DNA of 64,000 nucleotides, taken from positions 1-64,000 of the forward strand of contig JAIEPG010000001.1 in assembly GCA_019749895.1 (NCBI GenBank), in the 5' to 3' direction. Below the pieces are notes generated by a model, which ran no database searches, had not been told where the DNA came from, and was given only the letters and a program-made list of their open reading frames with translations. The position numbers were made by a program, and so were the translations under genes. Of the stretch, positions 42,102 through 50,298 are shown in pieces; position 1 is the stretch's first letter, and every line of letters starts with the position of its first letter. The stretch comes from Candidatus Babeliales bacterium (lineage in GTDB: Bacteria; Babelota; Babeliae; Babelales; RVW-14).

Positions 42102-44471
42102 ATGAAGTTATCTGTTGCCTGGATTTTTGATCATATTAATGCCGACTGGCGCACGTGTGATACCAATGAGCTTGTGGCCAAATTTAATCAAATGACGGCA
42201 GAAATTGAACATTCTCATAGCGTTTCTATAAATTTAGACAACTTTTTCTTGGGTCAGCAAAAAACGCTTGGCAGCGATACCATTTATATTCCAGAACTTT
42301 TAAAAGAAGCGTCTATTTCAAAGCGCAGCAATACCTTTGATTTATTGTCTTCAAGTGCTACCAACATTGCCTTTTTAGTAAAACGCGTCAAAGACCATTT
42401 TGAATGGGCAACCTTGGCTGATTTTGGTGTTGAAAAAGATGGCCTTGTACCGGCCCTGAGTGCTGACGAAAAAGACCTAGCGGGAGGTTGGCGCGCCAAG
42501 TTTGAAAGCACTGACGTTATTTTGGATGTTGACAACAAATCAATTACCCACCGCCCCGACATGTGGGGGCATCGCGGTTTTGCGCGTGAAGTTGCGGCAT
42601 TACTCAACGTGCCTTTGCTGCCTACCGATAATTTTTTAAAAAAACTGCCAATTCAGCAAGCGCAAACTACGACCCAAGCTTCAGCAACCAATCCAATTTC
42701 CATTGAAAATAAAGTTCCAAAGTTTTGTTCAAAATTTAACGGTTTGTATATTGATCAGGTTGACAACAGGCCGTCCGACATTTTTATTGCCAGCCGCTTG
42801 ATGAAGGTTGGTGCGCGGCCCATTAATGCCCTGGTCGACCTGACAAACTACGTGATGCAAGACTGGTCTCAACCGGTGCATGCGTACGATGCCAACCAGT
42901 TGGCTGACAAAAAATTAGTAATCAGAATGGCGGCAAAGGGCGAAAAGCTTATGTTGCTTGATGGCAACCAGCTTGAGTTGACTGAGCACGACATGGTTAT
43001 TGCCGACGGCAATAAGCCAATGTGTTTGGCCGGCGTAAAGGGCGGCATGAATGATTCAGTGAGTGCCACCACCACCGCTATTTTTTTTGAAGCAGCAACG
43101 TTTGACCCCTCAACCGTGCGTCAAGCGGCTATGCGTCATAAAACGCGGACCGATTCTTCTGCGCGGTTTGAAAAAACACTTGACCCTAACCAGGCTGTTC
43201 AGGCGGTATATCGCTTTCTTGCGCTGGCAAGCCAAACTGGCCTCGCGCTTAAACCTGCAGCTGAAGTGGTGGCAGTAGGGCCCGATGCCTCGGCGTTGCA
43301 TCTTGAACTAGCACACAGTTTTATTGAAAAGCGTTTGGGAATTCAGATCCCGTCAGCCGACGTTGTAGACCTTTTGACGCGTATTGAATTTGGCGTTAAA
43401 GCAAAAAAGACTGATGGCGATGTTGTATACAATATTGATGTGCCGTCATTTCGTTCAAGCAAAGATATAAAAATTAAAGAAGATATTGTTGAAGAAGTAG
43501 CGCGCTTGTATGGTTTTAACAAAATAACGTTGAACTTACCGCGCATTTTGAGACGGCCGTTTAGTTTGCAAATTATTGAACGTCGTCGCGCAATAAAAAA
43601 TTATTTAGCATATTCAGCCGCCATGATGGAGCAGCAAAATTATGCTTTTTTTGATGAGCATTTTCTTGGCTCGGTAGGTTTGCAAGAACAGCAAACTATT
43701 ACCTTACTTAATCCTGTTTCAGAAAATTACTGTCGTTTGGTAACTTCGCTTATTCCTGGCTTGCTTAAGAATATTCAAGCAAATCTGGTGCATCGTGATA
43801 CCAATAACTTTTTTGAAATGGCGCGCGTGTGGGGCAAAAATAACGATGATACTTTTGAGCGCGTGAGCGTTGCAGGTATCTTTTTTGAAAAGCGCACTGT
43901 GGTTGATTTTTATCAATGCAAATATCATATTGAACACATGCTTAAGACCTTGGGCTTTAAGCTTTCTGTTTTGACATGGAAAAAAATGGAAGCACCGGCT
44001 CAGACCTGGTACAAGCCGTATCAATCTGTTGAGTTGATGTATGATGGTCGCTGTATTGGCAGAGTCGGCAAGATGAATCCTGCTTTTATGCATAAGCTTG
44101 ATGTGTTGCCAGAAAGTGATGCATTTGTTTTTGAACTGGATGGTGACTTTTTGTTGCATGAGCCGGTTGAAGTAAAGCGTTATGCCAGCATGTCGCGTTT
44201 TCAAGAAACATTTATAGATTTAAGCTTGATGGTACCACTTACTCTTGAAACGCAGCTCATTCAAGCTCAGTTGCACCATGCATCGCCGTTGGTAAACTCG
44301 GTTCAACTGATCGATTTCTTTGAAAAAGAAGAGTGGGGCTCGGTGCGTTCGTTGACCTTTAGGTTGTGGTTGAGCGACCAAGAAAAGACACTTGAAAAAG
44401 AACATATCGATGCGGTATGGCAAGCAGCCACCGGTATTGTTGAACAAATTGGTGCAAAGATTCGTTCATAA
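42102..44471 (+). CDS. pheT: Phenylalanyl-tRNA synthetase beta subunit
   Basis: Beta chain of the alpha2beta2 class II enzyme charging tRNA-Phe. The 789 residues contain the B1 signature (NKSITHRPDMWGHRGFAREV, about 147-166), the B3/B4 editing domain (ALVDLTNYVMQDWSQPVHAY; AGVKGGMNDSVS), the B5 domain, a catalytic-like core, and the C-terminal anticodon-binding (FDX-ACB) domain (RFQETFIDLSLMV). Length is typical. The alpha subunit gene pheS is not in the window, so the genes are split here or pheS lies elsewhere. lspA follows after 15 bases. Confidence 0.95.
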   Translation: MKLSVAWIFDHINADWRTCDTNELVAKFNQMTAEIEHSHSVSINLDNFFLGQQKTLGSDTIYIPELLKEASISKRSNTFDLLSSSATNIAFLVKRVKDHFEWATLADFGVEKDGLVPALSADEKDLAGGWRAKFESTDVILDVDNKSITHRPDMWGHRGFAREVAALLNVPLLPTDNFLKKLPIQQAQTTTQASATNPISIENKVPKFCSKFNGLYIDQVDNRPSDIFIASRLMKVGARPINALVDLTNYVMQDWSQPVHAYDANQLADKKLVIRMAAKGEKLMLLDGNQLELTEHDMVIADGNKPMCLAGVKGGMNDSVSATTTAIFFEAATFDPSTVRQAAMRHKTRTDSSARFEKTLDPNQAVQAVYRFLALASQTGLALKPAAEVVAVGPDASALHLELAHSFIEKRLGIQIPSADVVDLLTRIEFGVKAKKTDGDVVYNIDVPSFRSSKDIKIKEDIVEEVARLYGFNKITLNLPRILRRPFSLQIIERRRAIKNYLAYSAAMMEQQNYAFFDEHFLGSVGLQEQQTITLLNPVSENYCRLVTSLIPGLLKNIQANLVHRDTNNFFEMARVWGKNNDDTFERVSVAGIFFEKRTVVDFYQCKYHIEHMLKTLGFKLSVLTWKKMEAPAQTWYKPYQSVELMYDGRCIGRVGKMNPAFMHKLDVLPESDAFVFELDGDFLLHEPVEVKRYASMSRFQETFIDLSLMVPLTLETQLIQAQLHHASPLVNSVQLIDFFEKEEWGSVRSLTFRLWLSDQEKTLEKEHIDAVWQAATGIVEQIGAKIRS

Positions 44472-44486
44472 AAAGAGGATTTTATT

Positions 44487-44963
44487 GTGATTAAACGAAT
44501 ATGGTCATTACTAACGTCGTGTGCCGTTTTAATCAGTATTGATCAACTTTCAAAGTGGTGGGCCCTTAAAAATCTTCTGGGGCGCGATATTGAGTTGACT
44601 CAAAATCTTACGCTTTCTTTTGCTTGGAACCGGGGTATTAGTTGGAGTTTTTTTAACGAAGCTTCAGTGATTGGCTTTTGGCTATTAACCGGATTTATTG
44701 CGCTGGTAACCACGATCTTTGCGATTTATACTGTTGCTCGTTTTTTTAACAACTACGACAGCCAGTGCGAAATTATGGTGCTTGCGGGTGCGCTGTCTAA
44801 TTTAATTGATCGCGTGTTGCACGGTGCCGTTATCGACTTCATTGATATTCATTTGGGTACGTGGCACTGGCCAACTTTTAATAGTGCAGATTCGTTTATA
44901 GTTATTGGCGTTTGTGGCATTTTAATAAAGCATTTTTTTTATGAAGACACTCGTAAAATTTAA
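44487..44963 (+). CDS. lspA: Lipoprotein signal peptidase (signal peptidase II)
   Basis: Aspartic membrane protease that cleaves signal peptides of diacylglyceryl-prolipoproteins. The 158-residue protein has four membrane helices and all motifs: DQLSKWWA, WNRGISWSFF, LAGALSNLIDRVLHGAVIDFI and FNSADSFIVIG, with catalytic Asp in the third and fourth. Start is GTG with AAGAGG before it. Its presence implies that the organism makes lipoproteins, relevant to the Cys near the ends of several signal peptides here. Confidence 0.95.
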   Translation: MIKRIWSLLTSCAVLISIDQLSKWWALKNLLGRDIELTQNLTLSFAWNRGISWSFFNEASVIGFWLLTGFIALVTTIFAIYTVARFFNNYDSQCEIMVLAGALSNLIDRVLHGAVIDFIDIHLGTWHWPTFNSADSFIVIGVCGILIKHFFYEDTRKI

Positions 44964-45429
44964 AGAGATTTGTTTTGCTGCGGCAACGTTTGGTGTTGTT
45001 GGTAACTGGCGCTTTGGTTATTTAGTAGCAATGTTGGGCACTATTCCATTTTTATATTTTTTACGTTCGTTGTATTGGTTTAACCAACAATTGTTTGTTT
45101 ATTTTTTGATAGCGCTTTTTGCTGCCATTGTGGTTGTTTTACAGAGTGCGTTGCAATACCCAACCGACAAAGATCCATCGTGCATTGTACTTGACCGTGC
45201 GCTTGGTTTTATGATTGTTTTTTTAGGCATTCCGCTTAATTTAAAATTTTTAATTGTTGGTTTTATTCTTTTCCATGCTGCCAATTTTTTTCAGCCCATT
45301 GTGTGGTATCAAGTTGTGCACAAAAACTTAGAGCGCCTGCCCGGCTTTTTGGGTGTTGTGGCTAGCGATGTTTTAGCTGGTGTGAGCGTAAATTTCTTTT
45401 TTCGTTTTATCTTGTGGATGTCTCAATAA
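44941..45429 (+). CDS. pgpA: PgpA-like phosphatidylglycerophosphatase A (catalytic residues altered)
   Basis: A 162-residue membrane protein with about four helices, resembling phosphatidylglycerophosphatase A, which dephosphorylates phosphatidylglycerophosphate. Supporting segments are TDKDPSCIVLDRALGFMIVF, VGFILFHAANFFQPIVWY and FLGVVASDVLAGVSVNFFF, in the order and spacing of PgpA. The acidic pair normally at the centre of the first (IVxDE) reads LDR, and the DD of the last reads SD. It overlaps lspA by 23 bases. Could be active with relaxed chemistry or a degenerate relative. Confidence 0.6.
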   Translation: MKTLVKFKEICFAAATFGVVGNWRFGYLVAMLGTIPFLYFLRSLYWFNQQLFVYFLIALFAAIVVVLQSALQYPTDKDPSCIVLDRALGFMIVFLGIPLNLKFLIVGFILFHAANFFQPIVWYQVVHKNLERLPGFLGVVASDVLAGVSVNFFFRFILWMSQ

Positions 45430-45431
45430 TT

Positions 45432-46088
45432 ATGCTGCACGCGCTTCTTTCATTTTTTTATCCTGCTACCTGTTTTTCGTGTGGCAACGTAATGTCGCTC
45501 CATGCGTTGGCGTGTTGCCACGAGTGTGAGTCAGTGATTAAGCCAGTTGTTTCATTGCCACTTGCTCTTACCAAAAAGCATACTATGAATGTTGCTGCTG
45601 GTTGTGCATATCTTGATCCGGTAAAAAAATTGGTGGTGCGTAAGTTTAGCCAAGATATGCGGGCAAGCCGTCAATTGGCAGAAATTATGATTGCCACTAT
45701 TCCTAAAAATTATTTTGAAGCTGATTATTTGATTCCTGTGCCATTGCATTGGACACGTTATGCGCGGCGAGGTTTTAACCAGTCGTTGGTTATTGCTCGT
45801 GTGTTGGGCAAGCATTACAATATTCCGGTACTCAATGCTTTATCTCGCAGTAAGCGTACGGCTTTTCAGTCAACATTAACGCACGATTTGCGTCATGAAA
45901 ACGTGGTGAACGCGTTTACGCTCAAAACATTTTTGGGGTTGCGTACTTTAGATCATTTGCGCGGTAAGCGGTTGGTGTTGGTTGACGATTTGTGCACCAC
46001 CGGTGCAACATTGGTCAGTGCTGCAAAAGTGCTGCACATGCTCAAGCCTGAAGGTATTAATGCCGTTGTTGCGTGTCGTGCTCTTTAA
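45432..46088 (+). CDS. comF: ComF-family phosphoribosyltransferase-like protein
   Basis: A 218-residue protein related to ComF/GntX. The N-terminal Cys motif (CFSCGN..CCHEC) is a zinc-finger-like element; the C-terminal domain has the PRPP-binding signature LVLVDDLCTTGATL and RRGFNQSLVIARVL, characteristic of the family. In naturally competent bacteria ComF is needed for DNA uptake, and a comEC-like gene lies 5 kb away. ATG 45432 is 2 bases after the pgpA stop; GTG 45414 is an alternative. It overlaps the convergent lptC-like gene by 32 bases. Confidence 0.85.
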   Translation: MLHALLSFFYPATCFSCGNVMSLHALACCHECESVIKPVVSLPLALTKKHTMNVAAGCAYLDPVKKLVVRKFSQDMRASRQLAEIMIATIPKNYFEADYLIPVPLHWTRYARRGFNQSLVIARVLGKHYNIPVLNALSRSKRTAFQSTLTHDLRHENVVNAFTLKTFLGLRTLDHLRGKRLVLVDDLCTTGATLVSAAKVLHMLKPEGINAVVACRAL

Positions 46089-46539
46089 CAAATTCTGTTG
46101 TGACATTACCGTCTAACATTAATTCTTTTGTTTTTAGATCAAACGTGCCGTGCTGAGCGGTTAGTGTTATTTGTTGCGTAGCATTGCACATGGTGCCTGT
46201 TATGTTATGAGAGAAGTAACAACGTTGTTGAGTGCGGTTGATGAGTGCTTGGTTGGCACTCAAAAAAGCAACATCAGTCTTTTTTGTACGCAATGTGCAG
46301 GTAACGCCTAAACAGGTTACCGTGTCGGCAGTTTTGGTGAGAATACTTTTTTGTGCGGCAATACAGACCGTTTGGTTTGTGTCATATGCTTCTTGTAGGT
46401 GCATGTTAGAAATAACCATATCTTCTGTCATGCTTGTTTGTTGTGTGGCAAATTCTTTTTTTTTAGTTGGTAGGCGGTTAAAGAAAAAAAAACCACTAAC
46501 AATTAACGCGGCCGTGCTTAAAAAAATAACAATGCGCAT
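46057..46539 (-). CDS. lptC: LptC-like LPS export protein
   Basis: A 160-residue protein with an N-terminal membrane anchor (IVIFLSTAALIVSGFFFF) and a beta-rich periplasmic domain (AAQKSILTKTADTVTCLGV; TLTAQHGTFDLKTKELMLDG), the arrangement of LptC in the LPS transport bridge. It directly follows kdsC, matching the kdsC-lptC-lptA order of Proteobacteria, but lptA and lptB are not next to it. Sequence identity to LptC is low, so this rests on plan and neighbourhood. TTG 46545 is an alternative start. Confidence 0.7.
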   Translation of the reverse strand: MRIVIFLSTAALIVSGFFFFNRLPTKKKEFATQQTSMTEDMVISNMHLQEAYDTNQTVCIAAQKSILTKTADTVTCLGVTCTLRTKKTDVAFLSANQALINRTQQRCYFSHNITGTMCNATQQITLTAQHGTFDLKTKELMLDGNVTTEFVKEHDTQQRH

Positions 46540-46546
46540 AGTCAAA

Positions 46547-47137
46547 CTAGCGTAAAGCTTGAGTAATTAGTTCAGCGTCAAAATGTTTTTTTTGAACATA
46601 CAAAATAAGGTCTACAAGAAGTCTAAAAGCATGGTGACCGCCTTCTCGAGGGACCACCACATTTGCAAAATCATGATAATAAAAAGGAGCGTTGTTGGGA
46701 ACGGCAAAAATAAATGCGGGATTTTGTTGTTTAACTAAAGCATCAAAGTGGTCATCACCAAACATAAGAACTTCATTGTCGCTCAGGCCGTGCTTTTGTT
46801 GGATTTGTTGAATCACTACCAATTTATCTTTTCTGCCGCCAATAAACAAATCATCAGGAATGCCAAGAAGTTGAGCGCGTGCTTTAATTGAACCGTGGTC
46901 TTTGCCGCTTAAAAAAGCGACAAGTATCCCAGCTTTCATTGCTTTAATAATGCCAAAGCCATCTTGTGTTGAAAAGCGACGAGAGTTTTCTTTTTCTTCA
47001 GTATATTCCAGATTGCCGTCAGTGAGTGAGCCATCGATGTCGGCAATAATGAGCTTAATTTTTTTAAGTTGTTCTACCAGTTCTTTTTTTTCTAAACATT
47101 GTTTGAACCACAAAAGATCTTGATGTTGTTTGTTCAC
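46547..47137 (-). CDS. kdsC: KdsC-type HAD phosphatase (KDO-8-phosphate phosphatase)
   Basis: A 196-residue class C0 HAD phosphatase, probably releasing phosphate from KDO-8-phosphate for LPS core synthesis. Motif I is IIADIDGSLTDG, motif II FLSGKDHG, then RKDKLVVIQQI and motif IV MFGDDHFDALV, with the family's short length and no cap domain. The start is GTG 47137 with GGAAG upstream. An NeuA-associated phosphatase is a possible alternative, but the lptC neighbour favours KdsC. Confidence 0.85.
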   Translation of the reverse strand: MNKQHQDLLWFKQCLEKKELVEQLKKIKLIIADIDGSLTDGNLEYTEEKENSRRFSTQDGFGIIKAMKAGILVAFLSGKDHGSIKARAQLLGIPDDLFIGGRKDKLVVIQQIQQKHGLSDNEVLMFGDDHFDALVKQQNPAFIFAVPNNAPFYYHDFANVVVPREGGHHAFRLLVDLILYVQKKHFDAELITQALR

Positions 47138-47145
47138 GATGCTTC

Positions 47146-47823
47146 CTACAAATTATTGATTAAATCTTCTGCTTGGTCGTAACTTTTTACTGAGCCATTG
47201 GCAAAATGTAAAAAGTCTTTATTGTTCTCGTTTTCAATAGCGATGCATTTCATTCCGGCAGCTTGTGCTGCTTGAAAGCCTTGAACTGTGTCTTCAAACA
47301 CAATGCACTCTTCTGGTTTTACGCCAAGTTGTTTAGCCACAAATAGAAAGAGAGCAGGGTCTGGTTTAGAACGGTTTTGTACATCGTCGGTGCAATAAAG
47401 ATGCTGCCCAAAAAATTGATTAAGCTTCATGGTTTCAATAATAATACTAAATGGCCCTTTGTGTGCGTTGGTTGCAATGCCGTGTGGAATATTGTTTTGG
47501 ACCAGTTTTTTTTGGAATGATTCAAAACCATCAATAAAATTAACTTTGTTTTTAAAATTACTCATAGCGTTGGCAACTTTAAGATGCGCCAGTTCTTCAG
47601 GTGTGCCTGGCAAGTTAAAATTTTCTTTAAGTACGCGTGCCTGAGTTACCAGCTCCATGCCATCAACGGCGGCAAGTACTTTTTGTTGTTCTAGTGTTAA
47701 GTTAAGAACATTGTATTGTGTTAAAATATCGTAGGTTGCTTGGCGCCACAAATGTTCCGTTTGTAGAATGGTGCCATCCATATCAAAAATGACTGCTTTA
47801 ATTTTTTGCTTGATATCTGCCAT
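47146..47823 (-). CDS. HAD-superfamily phosphatase (subfamily IA), tandem copy 3
   Basis: A 225-residue HAD hydrolase of the beta-phosphoglucomutase/phosphatase type: motif I VIFDMDGTI, helical cap (residues about 18-90), motif II GIATNAHKGPFS, motif III around NRSKPDPALFLFVAKQLG and motif IV IVFEDTVQGFQAAQAAGM. Substrate not predictable, likely a small sugar or nucleotide phosphate. It is the last of three tandem copies on this strand; kdsC starts 9 bases later, so all four HAD genes may be one unit. Confidence 0.85.
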   Translation of the reverse strand: MADIKQKIKAVIFDMDGTILQTEHLWRQATYDILTQYNVLNLTLEQQKVLAAVDGMELVTQARVLKENFNLPGTPEELAHLKVANAMSNFKNKVNFIDGFESFQKKLVQNNIPHGIATNAHKGPFSIIIETMKLNQFFGQHLYCTDDVQNRSKPDPALFLFVAKQLGVKPEECIVFEDTVQGFQAAQAAGMKCIAIENENNKDFLHFANGSVKSYDQAEDLINNL

Positions 47824-47833
47824 AATAACGTCC

Positions 47834-48511
47834 CTATAAATTTTTTAAAATTTCTTCTGCTTGGTCATAGCTTGCTATTGCGCCATGAACGTAATGTAAC
47901 AGATCTTTGTTGTTTTCGTTTTGAATAGCAATACATTTCATACCCGCAGCTTGTGCCGCTTTAAAACCATGAATACTGTCTTCAAAAACTAAGCATTCTT
48001 CTGGCCGAGCGCCAAGTTTTTGGGCAACAAAGAGAAAAAGTGAAGGGTCTGGTTTTGGTTTGTATTGTACGTCGTCGACGCAGTATAAATGGTTGCCAAA
48101 AAAATCATTGAGCTTCATTGCATTAATGATGAAGCTAAAAGGCTCTCGACGAGTGTTGGTAGCAATGCCGGAGGGGATATTGTGCAGAGCAAGTTTTTTT
48201 TGAAATGCTTCAAAGCCGTGAATAAAATTCATACCATTGGCAAAGTGGTGCATGGCAAAAAAATCTAGACGACGAGAAATATCTTCTGAGCTTTCTGTTA
48301 AGGAAAAAAGTTCTTTTAAGTGCTGGCCAACGAGCAAAGATGACATGCCGCCAAATGACGGAATAATGGCTCGTTGTTCAGGTGTAGTTATCGAAATGTT
48401 GTAGTGAGCAAACGTATCATCTTCCGCTTTGCGCCACAATGGCTCGGTGCTGACAATGGTGCCGTCCATATCAAAAATAATAGCTTTAATTTTTTTTTTG
48501 ATTTCAACCAT
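47834..48511 (-). CDS. HAD-superfamily phosphatase (subfamily IA), tandem copy 2
   Basis: A 225-residue paralogue of the neighbours, with IIFDMDGTIVSTEPLWRKA, GIATNTRREPFSFIINAMK, KPKPDPSLFLFVAQKLGA and LVFEDSIHGFKAAQAAGMKC. All catalytic positions (D-x-D, Thr, Lys, E-D) are retained. The cap domain differs most from the other copies, as expected if substrate range has changed. AAAGGATT precedes the ATG. Confidence 0.85.
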   Translation of the reverse strand: MVEIKKKIKAIIFDMDGTIVSTEPLWRKAEDDTFAHYNISITTPEQRAIIPSFGGMSSLLVGQHLKELFSLTESSEDISRRLDFFAMHHFANGMNFIHGFEAFQKKLALHNIPSGIATNTRREPFSFIINAMKLNDFFGNHLYCVDDVQYKPKPDPSLFLFVAQKLGARPEECLVFEDSIHGFKAAQAAGMKCIAIQNENNKDLLHYVHGAIASYDQAEEILKNL

Positions 48512-48609
48512 AATAATCCTTTGGTTCTGATTAGATTATAAGTTGATTATAAATGCTGAGGGAGATATGTCTAGAAAGAGTGAAAAGAGAAGGGCTTTGG
48601 GTGGGGGGA

Positions 48610-48639
48610 GCATTAAGAAAGTTAAATCTTTCTTAATGC
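48610..48639 (-). repeat. 12-bp inverted repeat across the stop codon of HAD copy 1
   Basis: GCATTAAGAAAG (48610-48621) and CTTTCTTAATGC (48628-48639) with a 6-base loop containing the stop codon (TAA, complement at 48622-48624). The 5' arm on the minus strand encodes the last residues. No T-run follows, so it is not a classic terminator; it may stabilise the mRNA or slow transcription before copy 2. Confidence 0.6.
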
Positions 48640-49296
48640 ATCTTCTGCTTGGTCATAGCTTTCGATAGCGTCTTGAACAAGATCGAGCAAGTTTTTGTTG
48701 TTGCTGTTTTTAAGTGCAATACATTTCATACCAGCGGCTTGCGCAGCTTTAAATCCATGAATTGAGTCTTCAAAAACAATACATTCTTCTGGTTTTGCGC
48801 CAAGCATTGTTGCCGTGTGCAAAAACAGATCTGGATCTGGTTTTGGTTTTTGTACATGCTCAATCGAATAAATATTTTCACCAAACAGGCGCTTAAAGTT
48901 CATTGTTTCAACAATAGTTTTAAGATGATCTGGATGTGCGTTTGTTGCAAGTCCAGAAGGAATCATAAATTGTTGAAGCTTGGTATGAAATTGTTCAAAA
49001 CCATGAATGAATTCAAGTTGTTTGTGAAAATATGTATTGGCCAAGGTAAGTTTAAGACCAAAAATATCTTCAGCAGAATCAGGCAGATTGAACTTTTCTT
49101 TTAGTTCATGAGCTGCCTTTTTGAGTGACATGCCCGCAAGAGAATCGAGGAACGCGTGATCTTGATCAGAGAGCGTTTCTACCCCTTGGTGTTTGAGAAC
49201 ATCGACGGTGACTTTTTTCCAAATGTGTTCAGTCTTGATAATGGTTCCATCCATATCAAAAATGACTGCTTTGATTTTATGTTTGATATCTTCCAT
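48622..49296 (-). CDS. HAD-superfamily phosphatase (subfamily IA), tandem copy 1
   Basis: A 224-residue paralogue, first of the three: VIFDMDGTIIKTEHIWKK, GLATNAHPDHLKTIVETM, KPKPDPDLFLHTATMLGA and IVFEDSIHGFKAAQAAGMKC. A near-consensus ribosome site (AAAGGAGG) precedes the ATG, and a good promoter lies 100 bases upstream. A perfect inverted repeat spans its stop codon. Active-site residues are complete; substrate unknown. Confidence 0.85.
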   Translation of the reverse strand: MEDIKHKIKAVIFDMDGTIIKTEHIWKKVTVDVLKHQGVETLSDQDHAFLDSLAGMSLKKAAHELKEKFNLPDSAEDIFGLKLTLANTYFHKQLEFIHGFEQFHTKLQQFMIPSGLATNAHPDHLKTIVETMNFKRLFGENIYSIEHVQKPKPDPDLFLHTATMLGAKPEECIVFEDSIHGFKAAQAAGMKCIALKNSNNKNLLDLVQDAIESYDQAEDALRKI

Positions 49297-49394
49297 CGTT
49301 GCCTCCTTTCGTTTGTTTGAAGTTAGATGTGAGATTTCTTTTGCTTAATTCTAATAATTTCAAAGGTAGAAAGTACAGAATTTATAACATTACC

Positions 49395-49422
49395 AGTTTA
49401 CCCGAATTAAATTTTATGTCAA
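49395..49422 (-). promoter_or_regulatory. Promoter of the HAD gene cluster (minus strand)
   Basis: Minus-strand TTGACA (49422-49417), 16-base spacer, TAAACT (49400-49395). Start would be near 49388, about 90 bases ahead of HAD copy 1. Confidence 0.55.
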
Positions 49423-49472
49423 ATTGAAAATACCTTAAAAAATGGGTTTTTTAGCAGAAATGCAAATTTTCG

Positions 49473-49492
49473 GCCTAAAAATAGGCTTTTTT
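49473..49492 (+). terminator. Orphan terminator-like hairpin upstream of uppS
   Basis: GCCTA (49473-49477), loop AAAA, TAGGC (49482-49486) and six T. No plus-strand gene precedes it: the gene to the left runs the other way. It may insulate uppS or be the end of an unseen short RNA. The remainder of 49297-49611 holds promoters only. Confidence 0.4.
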
Positions 49493-49527
49493 ACGATATT
49501 GCTAGGTTATTGAGCATATTTTCAATA

Positions 49528-49555
49528 TTGCAAGTTATCCTTTTTTGGTTAGTAT
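49528..49555 (+). promoter_or_regulatory. Promoter of uppS-gpsA
   Basis: TTGCAA (49528-49533), 16-base spacer, TAGTAT (49550-49555), about 57 bases before the uppS ATG, which itself follows AGGAGAG. Confidence 0.5.
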
Positions 49556-49611
49556 GGATGGGCAATAAGATACAAAAACTTAGTATGAGAGATTGAACGT
49601 AGGAGAGAAGT

Positions 49612-50295
49612 ATGCAGCATCTTGCGATTATTCCCGATGGGAATAGAAGGTGGGCAGCAAAAAATAAGCTAGAATCGGTCTTTGGGCATCGCAAAGGCAT
49701 GGAGACGCTGCGCTTTGCTATTAAAGTTTGTTTGAAAAATAGTATAAAATATCTATCGCTCTATACCTTTTCTCTTGAAAATTTTTCTCGATCGCAAGCT
49801 GAGCAGAGCTATTTTTTTAAGCTTTTTTTCGAATTTAAAAAGGAATTACCAGAATTAATTGAGCAGGGGGTTTGTGTACGATTTCTTGGCGATCGCTCGT
49901 ATTTCCCTAACGATGTTCTTTCGGTTATTCAAGAAGTTGAAGAGCAGACAACATCGTGTCACAAGCTCTTTTTAAATTTACTTTTTTGTTACGGATCTCA
50001 GCAAGAGATTGTTTTTGCTGCTCGTTCGTTGGCAAAAAAAGTGCAAGCGGGTGAGATGAAGCTTGAAGATATTACACCCGATTCACTTAAAAATTCTCTA
50101 TGGACCTCTGGCATGCCAGACCCAGATCTTATTATTCGTACGGGCAATACGGTGCGTGTAAGCAACTTTTTGTTGTTTCAAGCGGCGTATAGCGAATACA
50201 TGTTTTTAGATTGTTTTTGGCCCGAAGTAACTGAAGAGGTGTTGCAACAGTGTGTAAACAAATTTGGAACTATTCAGCGAAATCTTGGAGCATAG
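49612..50295 (+). CDS. uppS: Undecaprenyl diphosphate synthase
   Basis: cis-Prenyltransferase that builds the C55 lipid carrier used for peptidoglycan and O-antigen. The 227 residues carry IIPDGNRRWA (catalytic Asp), GHRKGMETLRF, SLYTFSLENFSRS and DPDLIIRTGNTVRVSNFLLF with AAYSEYMF. The family's RTGGExRxSNFLLWQ appears with NTV replacing GGE, a mild deviation next to the diphosphate-binding Arg. Start ATG follows AGGAGAG. gpsA begins 3 bases after its stop, so the two are cotranslated. Confidence 0.95.
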   Translation: MQHLAIIPDGNRRWAAKNKLESVFGHRKGMETLRFAIKVCLKNSIKYLSLYTFSLENFSRSQAEQSYFFKLFFEFKKELPELIEQGVCVRFLGDRSYFPNDVLSVIQEVEEQTTSCHKLFLNLLFCYGSQQEIVFAARSLAKKVQAGEMKLEDITPDSLKNSLWTSGMPDPDLIIRTGNTVRVSNFLLFQAAYSEYMFLDCFWPEVTEEVLQQCVNKFGTIQRNLGA

Positions 50296-50298
50296 TGC

